Assembly (NCBI GenBank): GCA_900315315.1
Contig: OMYT01000001.1
Span: forward strand, 124,001 to 188,000
DNA: 64,000 nucleotides
Direction of reading: 5' to 3'
From: an uncultured Eubacteriales bacterium
GTDB lineage: Bacteria; Bacillota; Clostridia; Christensenellales; Aristaeellaceae
Shown here: positions 52,871 to 62,104 of the stretch, one piece after another
Layout of the letters: each line of letters opens with the position of its first letter
Numbering within the stretch: position 1 is the stretch's first letter
Notes under the pieces: generated by a model
What the model was told of the DNA's origin: nothing
Seen by the model: the letters and a program-made list of their open reading frames with translations, nothing else
Database searches by the model: none
Program-made: the position numbers and the translations under genes

Positions 52871-53376
52871 TGATTTTCCCTCAAAGTCATTTCAGTCTGA
52901 GAATGCTCCATGGCAAGATTGACTATTTCTATATTTCGAAAAACAGCATATCTGACGGTATAAGCCGTACCTCCGCGAAGAGAAAAAAGATAGCAAATAC
53001 ATAATGAAGAATGATCTATCATATATCTGTTTCGAGTCTGCATACATCCCTGATAATATGCAGGAGATAATACGATTACATCATCAGCCTGCCCCCTGAT
53101 TTTCCGATATAATATCTGGTCCTCCTTGTTCCAGTGTAAATCCTGGTTTTCGCAGGGAATAACCAGAACAAGCCGCATGTCAGGATATTTGTTTCGAAAA
53201 AACAATATCCGGCTCGCTGCCAAAGTATCAAATCCGAGTGCGCCGCCGCAAAGGAATTGCCGATAACCATGCTTATATGCTTCAACGACCGCCTGATCAA
53301 TCAATTGTGAAAGTTCATCCACTTTATGCTGTAATAAATGACGATGACCGGTAAAGCAAGCCGTTTTTATGCTCAT
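52759..53376 (-). CDS. SLOG-superfamily protein (YpsA/DUF1273-like)
   Basis: A 205-residue protein with the DUF1273/YpsA-type SLOG Rossmannoid fold: [94 protein letters not shown] proteins bind nucleotide-derived or sugar ligands; YpsA affects cell division in Bacillus, but the function here is unknown. Unusually, it continues past the end of the domain into hemW by 112 bases with a tail ([20 protein letters not shown], then [14 protein letters not shown]-like) that reads hemW in another frame. The start overlaps the lepA stop (ATGA) with a weak ribosome-binding site. Confidence 0.85.
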   Translation of the reverse strand: MSIKTACFTGHRHLLQHKVDELSQLIDQAVVEAYKHGYRQFLCGGALGFDTLAASRILFFRNKYPDMRLVLVIPCENQDLHWNKEDQILYRKIRGQADDVIVLSPAYYQGCMQTRNRYMIDHSSLCICYLFSLRGGTAYTVRYAVFRNIEIVNLAMEHSQTEMTLRENQWNSMFISHSANKNADIAHLFLLQDRNLKKKNTSSSF

Positions 53377-55175
53377 GAATCCATTTTAAGCACAGCCAGA
53401 AAAGCTTCGCTTGGAACCTGAACAGTGCCAAACTGGCGCATGCGCTTTTTCCCTTCCTTTTGTTTTTCCAGCAGTTTTTTCTTTCTTGTAATATCACCGC
53501 CGTAACATTTGGCAAGAACATCCTTGCGCATTGCTTTTACAGTCTCCCGCGCGATCACTTTTCCTCCGATTGCTGCCTGAATCGGGATTTCGAACATCTG
53601 GCGAGGAATCACATCTTTCAATTTTTCGGCAATACCACGTCCACGAGCATATGCTTTCTCACGATGAACAATAATAGAGAATGCATCGCATATATCGCCG
53701 TTAAGAAGAATATCCATTTTCACAAGATCGCTTGGACGATAGTCCTTAAGTTCATAATCAAAGGAAGCATAACCGCGGCTGCGGCTTTTTATTTGATCGA
53801 AGAAATCGTAGATAATTTCGTTCAGTGGCATATCGTAATTCAGTTTCACACGATTTCCTTCATACTGCATATCTATAAATACTCCGCGTTTATCCTGACA
53901 TAATTCCATCAGAGTACCCACGTATTCCTGCGGTGAATAAATTGTTGCGTGAACAAAAGGTTCCTCCATTGAAGCGATCTCGCCGACAGGGGGCAAATTA
54001 GTAGGATTGTCAATCATCAACTCCGTACCGTTTGTTTTATGGACTTTATAGATAACGCTTGGCGCAGTCGTAACCAAATTAAGATCAAATTCTCGCTCCA
54101 GTCTGGTTGTCATGATATCCATATGAAGCAACCCTAAAAAACCGCAGCGGAATCCATATCCCAAAGCAACCGAAGTCTCGGGTTCAAAAGAGAGTGAAGC
54201 ATCATTCATACGCAGCTTTTCAAGAGCATCTTTCAGTGCAGGATAATCAGCACCATCAGCGGGATAAATCCCGCAGTAAACCATTGGTGTAACATGACGA
54301 TATCCAGGCAGCGGTTCTGAAGCCGGGTTTTCAGCATTTGTAATTGTATCACCGACACGTGTATCCCGTACGTCCTTGATAGATGCAGAAACGTATCCTA
54401 CGTCGCCTGCTTTTAATTCATTACAGGGTTTATATCCCGGATCAAAAATACCGACCTCAACAACATCAAATTCACTTCCGGTGGCCATCAGTTTCATTTT
54501 CATGCCGGCACGAATGGTTCCTTCCTTGACACGAATGAAACAGATAGCTCCCCGATAATTATCGTAAAATGCATCAAAAATCAACGCCTGCAGAGGCGCT
54601 TCGGGATCTCCTTCCGGAGCAGGAATATGCTGAACAATCGCTTCAAGCACGTCATCGACATTTAAGCCCGTTTTTGCAGATATACAGGGTGCGAAGCTTG
54701 CATCCAGTCCAATCACATCTTCGATCTCCTTCCGCACTTCTTCAGGACGCGCAGAAGGAAGATCTATCTTGTTGATAACCGGTATGGTCTCGAGATTGTG
54801 CTCAAGCGCCATATAAACGTTTGCAAGTGTCTGTGCTTCAATTCCCTGTGTCGCATCAACGACCAGCAGTGCACCTTCACAAGCTGCAAGCGCACGGCTG
54901 ACTTCATATGTAAAATCAACATGACCTGGTGTATCTATCAGATTCAATGTATAATCGTTTCCATCTTTAGCCCGATAGATCATATGAACTGCTTTACTTT
55001 TGATTGTTATTCCTCTTTCACGTTCAAGCTCCATACTGTCCAGAATCTGGTCTACCATTTCCCGATGTTCAAAAACACCTGTTCTTTCCAGAATTCTGTC
55101 CGCCAGTGTGCTTTTTCCGTGATCGATATGTGCCACAATGCAAAAATTGCGGATCCTGTTCATTTCATTGCTCAT
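53373..55175 (-). CDS. lepA: Elongation factor 4 (LepA)
   Basis: Ribosome back-translocase GTPase of 600 residues. The G1 motif [21 protein letters not shown]3 [21 protein letters not shown]4 NKIDLPSA and the switch [16 protein letters not shown] are typical; further domains show [20 protein letters not shown] and the C-terminal LepA-specific tail ([20 protein letters not shown]). Length equals the family norm. The ATG follows GGAGG by five bases. It lies 12 bases after plsY and overlaps the SLOG gene by four. Confidence 0.98.
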   Translation of the reverse strand: MSNEMNRIRNFCIVAHIDHGKSTLADRILERTGVFEHREMVDQILDSMELERERGITIKSKAVHMIYRAKDGNDYTLNLIDTPGHVDFTYEVSRALAACEGALLVVDATQGIEAQTLANVYMALEHNLETIPVINKIDLPSARPEEVRKEIEDVIGLDASFAPCISAKTGLNVDDVLEAIVQHIPAPEGDPEAPLQALIFDAFYDNYRGAICFIRVKEGTIRAGMKMKLMATGSEFDVVEVGIFDPGYKPCNELKAGDVGYVSASIKDVRDTRVGDTITNAENPASEPLPGYRHVTPMVYCGIYPADGADYPALKDALEKLRMNDASLSFEPETSVALGYGFRCGFLGLLHMDIMTTRLEREFDLNLVTTAPSVIYKVHKTNGTELMIDNPTNLPPVGEIASMEEPFVHATIYSPQEYVGTLMELCQDKRGVFIDMQYEGNRVKLNYDMPLNEIIYDFFDQIKSRSRGYASFDYELKDYRPSDLVKMDILLNGDICDAFSIIVHREKAYARGRGIAEKLKDVIPRQMFEIPIQAAIGGKVIARETVKAMRKDVLAKCYGGDITRKKKLLEKQKEGKKRMRQFGTVQVPSEAFLAVLKMDS

Positions 55176-55187
55176 GAGTTCCTCCGG

Positions 55188-55796
55188 TTATTTGGAATGA
55201 CTTCCCAGTTTATTTTCTGTTCCATTCAGTAATCTGCTGATATTGGCATGATGGCGTAAAAAGCACATAATCATAAGCATACATGCCCACAGGATGATCC
55301 ACAGATTTCCATTGCTGAAAAAGACTGAAGCAATTGCAAAAGAAACGACCATGAAAAGGCTGCCAAGTGAGATATAGCGAAAAGCAGCTATTAATGCGAC
55401 CGTACCGGCTATGCAAAAAAGAGCAGGAATCGGGAAGCAGTACAACATGACACCCGCCGTCGTTGCCACACCTTTTCCGCCTTTAAAGCCAAAGAAAACA
55501 GGCCAGTTATGTCCGACGACACAACATAAGCCGGCCGGAAGTGCCGCCATATGGTCGCCTGTCAGCAATTCAGCGATCAGGCATGAGAACACTCCTTTAA
55601 GTGCATCTGCAAAAAAAGTGATCAGGCCGTATTTCCAGCCCATTGTGCGCTGTACATTGCTCGCTCCCGTATTTTTACTGCCAACAGTTCTCAGGTCAGG
55701 TCCTTTTGCGATCTTTGACACAAGAATTCCGGAAGAGACAGAACCCAAAAGATACGAAATAATACAGGAAAAAACAAGCATAGGAATATTGTTCAT
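55188..55796 (-). CDS. plsY: Glycerol-3-phosphate acyltransferase PlsY
   Basis: Membrane enzyme of 202 residues using acyl-phosphate to make lysophosphatidic acid, the first step of phospholipid synthesis. It has about five hydrophobic segments and the three family motifs: GSVSSGILVSKIAKGPDLRT with VGSKNTGASNVQRTMGWKYG (motif 1), GHNWPVFFGFKGGKGVATTA (motif 2) and LGSLFMVVSFAIAS (motif 3). The start follows AAGGAGG. It is placed between der and lepA in one operon-like run. Confidence 0.94.
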   Translation of the reverse strand: MNNIPMLVFSCIISYLLGSVSSGILVSKIAKGPDLRTVGSKNTGASNVQRTMGWKYGLITFFADALKGVFSCLIAELLTGDHMAALPAGLCCVVGHNWPVFFGFKGGKGVATTAGVMLYCFPIPALFCIAGTVALIAAFRYISLGSLFMVVSFAIASVFFSNGNLWIILWACMLMIMCFLRHHANISRLLNGTENKLGSHSK

Positions 55797-55801
55797 GCAA
55801 A

Positions 55802-57133
55802 TCAGACCTCCTTCTTCTTTTCACGGAGAATAAAACGAATCGGTGTCCCTGTAAAATCAAATGATTTACGGAAATAATTTTCCAGATAACGCTGATAGGA
55901 AAACTGCATAAGCTTTTCTTCATTGACAAAAAGAACAAATGACGGGGGTCTGATACCGCCCTGTGTAACATAATAAATTTTGAGCCGTTTGCCACCCTGT
56001 ATCGGAGGCTGCAGGTCTGTGACTGCATCATTGACGATATCGTTCAGAATACCTGTTGTGATCCTCTTTCCGGCGGTTTCATATACTTCTTTTACCTTGG
56101 AAAGTACATTGTCCACTCGCTGACCTGATTTTGCAGAAATGAAAAGAATCGGTGCATAGGTCATAAATTTCAGATCGTCAAGGATTTTCTTTTTATATTT
56201 TTCGTAGGTACCAGTTTCTTTTTCAAGCATATCCCACTTATTCACAATCACGATTGCCGCTTTTCCTTCATCATGGATCAAACCGGCAATTTTCGTATCC
56301 TGCTCGGTCACACCGTCATTTGCATCAATCAGCAACAGTGCAACATCGCAGCGGCGAATCGCCGCGATTGAACGCAGTACGCTGTATCTTTCAAGAGATT
56401 CTTCTTCGATGGCTCTTTTTCTTCTGATCCCTGCTGTATCAATGATATTGTAAGCATTCCCGTCTGAATCTGTATAGAGAGAGTCAATCGCATCTCTTGT
56501 TGTACCGGCAATGTCAGATACCATTGTCCGCTTTTCACCAAGAAGCCTGTTTGTCAATGAGCTCTTTCCGACATTCGGCCGGCCGACAATCGCAAGCTGA
56601 ATCGGCTGAATTACAGGTTTGTCCGACTCATTTTCATCAGGAAGCAAACTGATAATTTTATCGAGAAGATCTCCAAATCCAAGCATATTTACACTACTGA
56701 TCCCAATCGGATCACCAAGGCCAAGCTCGTAAAATTCATATAGACTGTCATCCAATCCCATATAATCAACTTTGTTAACAACCAGCAGCACAGGTTTTTT
56801 TGTTTTACGAAGTAAATTGGCGACATCCTTGTCGTCTTCTGTCAGACCATCTCTTGCGTCGGTAAAAAAGCAAATAACATCTGCCAGTTCCATAGCAATT
56901 TCAGCTTGTTCTCTCATTTGACTCAGCAGTTCGTCATCACTATTCGGATCGATTCCGCCGGTGTCGATCAGGGTAAATTCACGCCCAAGCCATTCAGCAT
57001 CAGCCGTGATTCTGTCCCTTGTAACGCCGGGTGTATCTTCAACAATGCTGATCCGTTTTCCTGATATCTTGTTAAAGAAGGTAGATTTTCCTACATTCGG
57101 ACGCCCCACGACAGCAACAAACGGTTTAGCCAT
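55802..57133 (-). CDS. der: Ribosome-biogenesis GTPase Der (EngA)
   Basis: Double-GTPase of 443 residues needed for 50S assembly. The first G domain starts KPFVAVVGRPNVGKSTFFNK and has DTGGIDPNSDDELLSQMREQ; the second starts IQLAIVGRPNVGKSSLTNRL and has DTAGIRRKRAIEEESLERYS, NKWDML; a KH-like domain ends the protein (KRLKIYYVTQGGIRPPSFVL). The start at 57133 (MAKPFVAVVG) is six bases after GGAGG; the ATG six bases upstream abuts it. It overlaps the preceding gene by eight bases. plsY follows five bases after its stop. Confidence 0.97.
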   Translation of the reverse strand: MAKPFVAVVGRPNVGKSTFFNKISGKRISIVEDTPGVTRDRITADAEWLGREFTLIDTGGIDPNSDDELLSQMREQAEIAMELADVICFFTDARDGLTEDDKDVANLLRKTKKPVLLVVNKVDYMGLDDSLYEFYELGLGDPIGISSVNMLGFGDLLDKIISLLPDENESDKPVIQPIQLAIVGRPNVGKSSLTNRLLGEKRTMVSDIAGTTRDAIDSLYTDSDGNAYNIIDTAGIRRKRAIEEESLERYSVLRSIAAIRRCDVALLLIDANDGVTEQDTKIAGLIHDEGKAAIVIVNKWDMLEKETGTYEKYKKKILDDLKFMTYAPILFISAKSGQRVDNVLSKVKEVYETAGKRITTGILNDIVNDAVTDLQPPIQGGKRLKIYYVTQGGIRPPSFVLFVNEEKLMQFSYQRYLENYFRKSFDFTGTPIRFILREKKKEV

Positions 57134-58448
57134 TTTCATCCTCCAGTTTCCATAATGCTCGGATCAGGGATTCACCATTGTTTGGGATAACTCTGACAGG
57201 ACATCCGAGTGCATTACAAACCTCCTCCAGTGTCATGTCATCCAGAAAACGGTTGGTATTCTCACGAAGCATTGTATCACAGATCAGGATTTCGTCGCAT
57301 TTTATGCCTTGCAACGCACTGATCAGATCCCTGCCAACTATCAATCCGGTAACGGTGATTGTCTCGCCGAAAAAATTGTTTTTTACTGCAATTACCTGAA
57401 TATCCGTTCCTTCCGGTGCATAACGATTTACGAGATTCAGGATGAAAGGTCTGGCGGAAACACCGGTTGGAATCAGAATTCTACGTCCGGAAGGCTTCTT
57501 TGAAATATTTTCAAGAATAAGATCTTCCGCAGCATCCCGGCATTCCTGATCCAGCAGACGAAGCATCCCGACCCCATTTTCAATCTGAGGATAATCTTCA
57601 TATTCATTTGCTTCCGGAAGCGGCTGGTGGCAGATACAGTAAAATTCATCGGAAGGAAAAACGAATCTAGTACCCAGTTCTTTCAGGAAACGTTCCTGAC
57701 AGGAATGAATCATTTCAAGCATTGAAGCGGCTGATACAGCATTAAAACGTCTTAATTTCGTCAAGCCTTCCCGATGCATTGTCAACCCTACGGGAACAAT
57801 CGCAAGCGATCTTGCAGCAGGCCAAAGCGAGGCAAGGTCATCAATGGATCGACTGAGAATATCCCCATCATTGATATCGGGACATAACACGATCTGACAG
57901 TGAAACTCCAGGCCGTTATCTTTCAGCTTCTTCAGCCTATCCATTAAATTTCCGGCTTTCGGGTTTCTCAGCATCCTGCATCGGACTTCAGGATCTGTCG
58001 CATGAACCGAAATATAAAGAGGGGATGCTTTTCTGCGGAGAATTCTCTGAAACTCTTGCTCGGTAACGTTGGTCAGCGTAACATAATTACCCATCATCAG
58101 ACTATGTCGCCAATCATCATCCTTGACATAGAGCGAGCTTCGCATTCCCTGCGGCAGCTGATCAACAAAGCAGAACAGGCAGTGATTGCAACAATGGCGT
58201 GGTTTCATAATCTGTGTTTCATCAAGGCAAAGACCAAGCGGCTCCCATTCTTCCTTGATAATATGCAGTTCACGTATCATTGTTCCGTTGTCCACCGAAA
58301 CCGAAAGATTTTCATTTGCTGTCAAGGCCTGATAATCAATCTCGTCGTAAATTTCTTCACCATTGATCGAAAGGATCCGTTCTTCTTTCCTGATCCCGGC
58401 CAGATCGGCAGGGGAACCGGACGTAACAGACAGGATCCTGACAGCCAA
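57126..58448 (-). CDS. PDZ/DUF512 radical SAM-like Fe-S protein
   Basis: A 440-residue protein of the DUF512 family, conserved next to der in Clostridia and of unknown function. An N-terminal PDZ-like part (AVRILSVTSGSPADLAGIRK, ILSINGEEIYDEIDY) is followed by a radical SAM-like barrel with the cysteine motif CCNHCLFCFVDQLPQGMRSS and LYISVHATDPEVRCRMLRNP, and a C-terminal DUF512 region ending PVRVIPNNGESLIRALWKLE. It probably binds a 4Fe-4S cluster; SAM cleavage has not been established for the family. The start is TTG at 58448, eight bases after GAGGAGG; the much longer frame runs through the promoter and is rejected. Confidence 0.85.
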   Translation of the reverse strand: MAVRILSVTSGSPADLAGIRKEERILSINGEEIYDEIDYQALTANENLSVSVDNGTMIRELHIIKEEWEPLGLCLDETQIMKPRHCCNHCLFCFVDQLPQGMRSSLYVKDDDWRHSLMMGNYVTLTNVTEQEFQRILRRKASPLYISVHATDPEVRCRMLRNPKAGNLMDRLKKLKDNGLEFHCQIVLCPDINDGDILSRSIDDLASLWPAARSLAIVPVGLTMHREGLTKLRRFNAVSAASMLEMIHSCQERFLKELGTRFVFPSDEFYCICHQPLPEANEYEDYPQIENGVGMLRLLDQECRDAAEDLILENISKKPSGRRILIPTGVSARPFILNLVNRYAPEGTDIQVIAVKNNFFGETITVTGLIVGRDLISALQGIKCDEILICDTMLRENTNRFLDDMTLEEVCNALGCPVRVIPNNGESLIRALWKLEDENG

Positions 58449-58479
58449 TGTAAACACCTCCTCAACAATATCCCAGTTT

Positions 58480-58508
58480 ATTATGCTTTCTGAATGCTCC
58501 GTTGTCAA
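58480..58508 (-). promoter_or_regulatory. Promoter of the DUF512-der-plsY-lepA run
   Basis: On the minus strand, TTGACA (58508-58503), 17-base spacer, CATAAT (58485-58480), about 25 bases before the TTG start at 58448. Confidence 0.7.
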
Positions 58509-58526
58509 GAAAACATGGATACATGC

Positions 58527-58555
58527 TTGTATTTTACCTATGATAATGTTATGAT
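58527..58555 (+). promoter_or_regulatory. Probable promoter of mreB
   Basis: TTGTAT (58527-58532), 17-base spacer, TATGAT (58550-58555); the ATG at 58594 has AAAGGG seven bases upstream. Confidence 0.6.
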
Positions 58556-58593
58556 TTCCAAGTAGAAAAGGGATAGGATGAAAGGGTTTCATC

Positions 58594-59598
58594 ATGGCTC
58601 AAGCGAATGATATCGGAATCGATCTCGGCACGTCAAATGTTGTAATCTACATGAAAGGAAGCGGAATTGTTTTCCGTGAGCCCGCAGTTGTCGCTATCGA
58701 CAGAGAAACCAGAAGCATCATCGCGTTCGGGCTGGAGGCATACCGAATGATTGGCAGAACCCCCGCCAATGTCAATGTGATTCGTCCACTGGCTCAAGGT
58801 GAGATGTTTGATTTTGATCTGGCGAGTGCTATGCTTCGTTTTTTTGTTTCCTCTGTTATCGGCAAACGTCTGATTTCTAGGCCAAGGGCTGTAATGGCAG
58901 TTCCTTCCGGAGTTAAAGATATTGAAAAAAAGGCTCTTATAAGCGCAATGTTCGATGCTGGTGTACGGCGGACGCAGCTGCTTGATAAAAATATTGCCGC
59001 AGCTCTCGGCGCGCAGCTTAATTTTCTCGGACCTTACGGAAGCATGGTTGTAGATATCAGCGCAGGCTGTACAGATCTCGCGGTCCTATATAACGGATCA
59101 ATTTCCGTGATCAGTTCCGTTCATATCGGCGGCGATCATTTTGATGAAGCAATTATCCGCTATCTTAGGAAAAAGTATAATATGCTTATTGGAGAGCGGA
59201 CTGCCGAGCAGATCAAGATCACGCTGGGCGGAGCAATCCGTCGTGATCCGCGGGTTGAGATGGATATTACAGGCAGAAATCTGATTTCCGGTCTCCCGAA
59301 GACTATGTCCGTTGAATCTGATGAGATTTATGAAGCGATTCTTGACCAAGTGAATGACTTGATCGAAGCCGTCCAGGTTGTAATCGAAAAAACGCCCCCC
59401 CAGCTTGCATCCGACATATTTGACGGAGGTGTTACGCTGACAGGAGGCGGTGCTGCATTGTATGGTCTTGCCGAAGCAATCGGATCTGTTCTGAATATTC
59501 CATGCCGGGTAGCCGAAGATGCTAAGGATTGTGTTGTCTTAGGCTGTGCAAAAATCCTGACCGATCCTTCGGGAATGCGTCATCTTCTTACTGTTTAA
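58594..59598 (+). CDS. mreB: Rod shape-determining protein of the MreB/Mbl actin family
   Basis: Bacterial actin homologue of 334 residues that polymerises at the membrane and positions cell-wall synthesis. The phosphate-1 motif NDIGIDLGTSNVVIYMKGSG, phosphate-2 MVVDISAGCTDLAVLYNG, SVHIGGDHFDEAIIRYLRKK, and adenosine motif GVTLTGGGAALYGLAEAI are present. The N-terminus lacks a long amphipathic helix. It stands alone, not next to mreC/mreD, which favours an Mbl/MreBH-type extra copy. Its 3' end overlaps the converging fusion gene by 11 bases. Confidence 0.93.
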   Translation: MAQANDIGIDLGTSNVVIYMKGSGIVFREPAVVAIDRETRSIIAFGLEAYRMIGRTPANVNVIRPLAQGEMFDFDLASAMLRFFVSSVIGKRLISRPRAVMAVPSGVKDIEKKALISAMFDAGVRRTQLLDKNIAAALGAQLNFLGPYGSMVVDISAGCTDLAVLYNGSISVISSVHIGGDHFDEAIIRYLRKKYNMLIGERTAEQIKITLGGAIRRDPRVEMDITGRNLISGLPKTMSVESDEIYEAILDQVNDLIEAVQVVIEKTPPQLASDIFDGGVTLTGGGAALYGLAEAIGSVLNIPCRVAEDAKDCVVLGCAKILTDPSGMRHLLTV

Positions 59599-62104
59599 CA
59601 CCTCCCGCAGTGTCAATTCCGGCTGCACCAATCAGTCCAAGCCGCTGAGCAGCTTCTTCACGCATACGGTATTTCAGTATTTTTCCTGCAGCATTCATCG
59701 GGAATGAATCAACAAATTCAATATACTGCGGTACCTTATGCCGGGCCATATGTGATTTGATATATTCGGTCATCTCTTCTTTTGTTGCCTGCATGTCTTT
59801 CTTCAGGATAATACAGGCCATAACCGCTTCTCCGTATTTGGCATCAGGCACACCGATTACCTGAACATCTGCAACCGACGGATGCGTATAAATGAATTCT
59901 TCTATCTCCTTCGGATAGATATTTTCGCCTCCACGTATAATCATATCTTTCAGTCTGCCTGTGATCAGATAAGTTCCGTCAGTATTTCTACGTGCAAGGT
60001 CACCTGAATGCAGCCACCCATCTCCGTCTATAGCTGAATTGGTGGCGTCCGGCATTTTATAATATCCTTTCATAATATTATAACCACGGGAGCAGAATTC
60101 ACCATCCTGGCCGTCCGGAAGATCTTTACCCGTTTCCGGGTCAATTATTTTTGTTTGAACATGCGGGAATGAATATCCCACAGTTTCCGTTCTAAGTTCA
60201 AGAGAATCTGTCCAGGCAGACATTGTGCTTCCGGGAGATGATTCTGTCTGACCATATACACTTACGATTCCCCGCATGTTCATTTCATCAGGCTGTGCTG
60301 CGCGCTTCATCAGTTCCGGCGGACATCCTGAACCAGCCATGATCCCTGTTCTCATGTAAGAAAAATCTGTTTTTCTGTAATCTTCATGATTAAACATGGC
60401 GATGAACATTGTCGGGACACCATTGAAACAGGTAATCCTTTCCTGGTTGATACATGCGAGTGAGTTTTTTGCAGAAAAGTATGGAAGGGGACAAAGTGTC
60501 GTTCCGTGTGTTATGGATGCTGTCATTGAAAGAACCATCCCGAAGCAATGGAACATCGGTACCTGAATCATCATTCGATCTGCAGTTGAAAGTCCCATTC
60601 TGTCACCGATACATTTTCCGTCGTTGATCACGTTGTAATGTGTCAACATAACTCCTTTGGGGAAACCTGTCGTGCCGGAAGTATACTGCATATTGCAGAC
60701 ATCATCAGGCTGAACATGCTGTGCCATACTCTCAAGTTTTTCCCGAGAAACGGAATCAGCGCGTTTCATAGCTTCTTCAAATGTCAGACAGCCTTGCTGA
60801 ACATATCCGACAGTGATCACATTACGAAGAAAAGGCAGTTTTTTGCAATGAAGCGGTTCACCTGCCCTGGAAGCAGCTATTTCCGGACACAGTTCATTAA
60901 TAATGGAACGGTAATTACTGTCAAGCGCACTTTCGATCATAACAAGTGTATGGGTATCACTCTGACGCAGAAGATATTCCGCTTCATGGATTTTATATGC
61001 CGTGTTGACTGTAACAAGAACCGCTCCGATTTTTGTGGTAGCCCAGAAAGTGATATACCACGCCGGAACATTTGTCGCCCATATTGCTACCTTATTTCCG
61101 GCCCGGACGCCCATCGAGATCAGAGCCCTTGCAAAGCGGTCCACATCTTCCCTGAATTCTTCATATGTACGTGTATAATCCAAAGTTGTGTATTTGAATG
61201 CATACTGATCAGGGAATTCTTCAACAAGTTTGTCAAGAACATTTCCAAAAGTCATGTCAATCAGTTCATCTTTTTTCCATATATATTTTCCTGTACCATC
61301 ATGATTGAAGTAAAGACTTTTCTTTTTACCTCTGGGATTTTCAAAACGGTTCATATAGTTGATAAAATGGGAAAAAATGATTTCTCTGTCCGGAATATCC
61401 GGCATCCATTCCGGTTTCCATTCCAGGGAGATATAACCGTTATAATCTATAGATGAAAGTGCATTCATCATTTCGAGAACAGGAAGCGTTCCTTCACCAA
61501 TCAGATTGTAAGAAAGATCATCATTGGAATCCCGCAGATGAACATGCCGGACATAACCTCCGAGATTCCGGATCGTCTGATCAGGCGTCTCAGAAAAATC
61601 TCTTACGGGGTGATGCATATCCCACAATGCAGCCAGTTCGTCGCATGCATAATCATCCATGAGTTTTCTCAGGCGATTCGTATCCGCATAAATCCCGACG
61701 GTTTTGATCAGGATGCAGACATTCTCTTCAGCCGCTGTTTCCAGAAGCCTGTTCAGATTATTTCTAACCACGTTTTCCCTGTCTCTCAACGAGCAAAAAG
61801 CAACATAAGGGACCTTCATGGCAGCAGCTGTCTTTATGACCAGAAGTGCTTTGTCCAACGGTTCATTCTCAAAGGAAAGATCAATATATGTATCAAAACA
61901 CGGAATGGTCAGACCGGATTTCCTGAGTGCACGCATCGTTTCATTCTGCATGAAAGGATGAAAAGCACCGCCTTTTCCTGACAGGGAAGGATAATCCTGA
62001 ATATTGTATGGTTCAATCCCGAGGAAGCCCATCTCTTCCGCATCCCGAACCTGTTCTTCCCAGCTTAGACTGTTCCAGCCTCGCGTTGAAAAAGAGAGAT
62101 TCAT
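59588..62104 (-). CDS. Fusion: sugar phosphate isomerase/epimerase-type TIM barrel + acyl-CoA synthetase
   Basis: An 838-residue protein joining two complete-looking domains. Residues 1 to about 255 are a xylose-isomerase-like TIM barrel (MNLSFSTRGWNSLSWEEQVR, WDMHHP, RHVHLRDSNDD, GYISLEWKPEW); the usual metal-binding Glu near residue 134 is Lys (ILIKTVG), the other ligands (D162, H164, H187/H189, E228) are kept. Residues about 280-838 are an AMP-forming acyl-CoA ligase: YTSGTTGFPKGVMLTHYN (P-loop), VYGQTESSPG, GWLHSGDLARRNTDGTYLIT, GRLKDMIIRGGENIYPKEIE and NAAGKILKYRMR with the catalytic lysine. It starts in a 4-base overlap with the LeuA-like gene. The acid substrate and why a TIM barrel is attached are unknown. 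Confidence 0.85.
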   Translation of the reverse strand: MNLSFSTRGWNSLSWEEQVRDAEEMGFLGIEPYNIQDYPSLSGKGGAFHPFMQNETMRALRKSGLTIPCFDTYIDLSFENEPLDKALLVIKTAAAMKVPYVAFCSLRDRENVVRNNLNRLLETAAEENVCILIKTVGIYADTNRLRKLMDDYACDELAALWDMHHPVRDFSETPDQTIRNLGGYVRHVHLRDSNDDLSYNLIGEGTLPVLEMMNALSSIDYNGYISLEWKPEWMPDIPDREIIFSHFINYMNRFENPRGKKKSLYFNHDGTGKYIWKKDELIDMTFGNVLDKLVEEFPDQYAFKYTTLDYTRTYEEFREDVDRFARALISMGVRAGNKVAIWATNVPAWYITFWATTKIGAVLVTVNTAYKIHEAEYLLRQSDTHTLVMIESALDSNYRSIINELCPEIAASRAGEPLHCKKLPFLRNVITVGYVQQGCLTFEEAMKRADSVSREKLESMAQHVQPDDVCNMQYTSGTTGFPKGVMLTHYNVINDGKCIGDRMGLSTADRMMIQVPMFHCFGMVLSMTASITHGTTLCPLPYFSAKNSLACINQERITCFNGVPTMFIAMFNHEDYRKTDFSYMRTGIMAGSGCPPELMKRAAQPDEMNMRGIVSVYGQTESSPGSTMSAWTDSLELRTETVGYSFPHVQTKIIDPETGKDLPDGQDGEFCSRGYNIMKGYYKMPDATNSAIDGDGWLHSGDLARRNTDGTYLITGRLKDMIIRGGENIYPKEIEEFIYTHPSVADVQVIGVPDAKYGEAVMACIILKKDMQATKEEMTEYIKSHMARHKVPQYIEFVDSFPMNAAGKILKYRMREEAAQRLGLIGAAGIDTAGGVKQ

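Noticed and set aside
60638-61456. A 272-codon plus-strand frame inside the fusion gene
   Set aside because: Antisense shadow of the acyl-CoA ligase; its translation is Cys/His/Phe-rich with no domain and no upstream signals.
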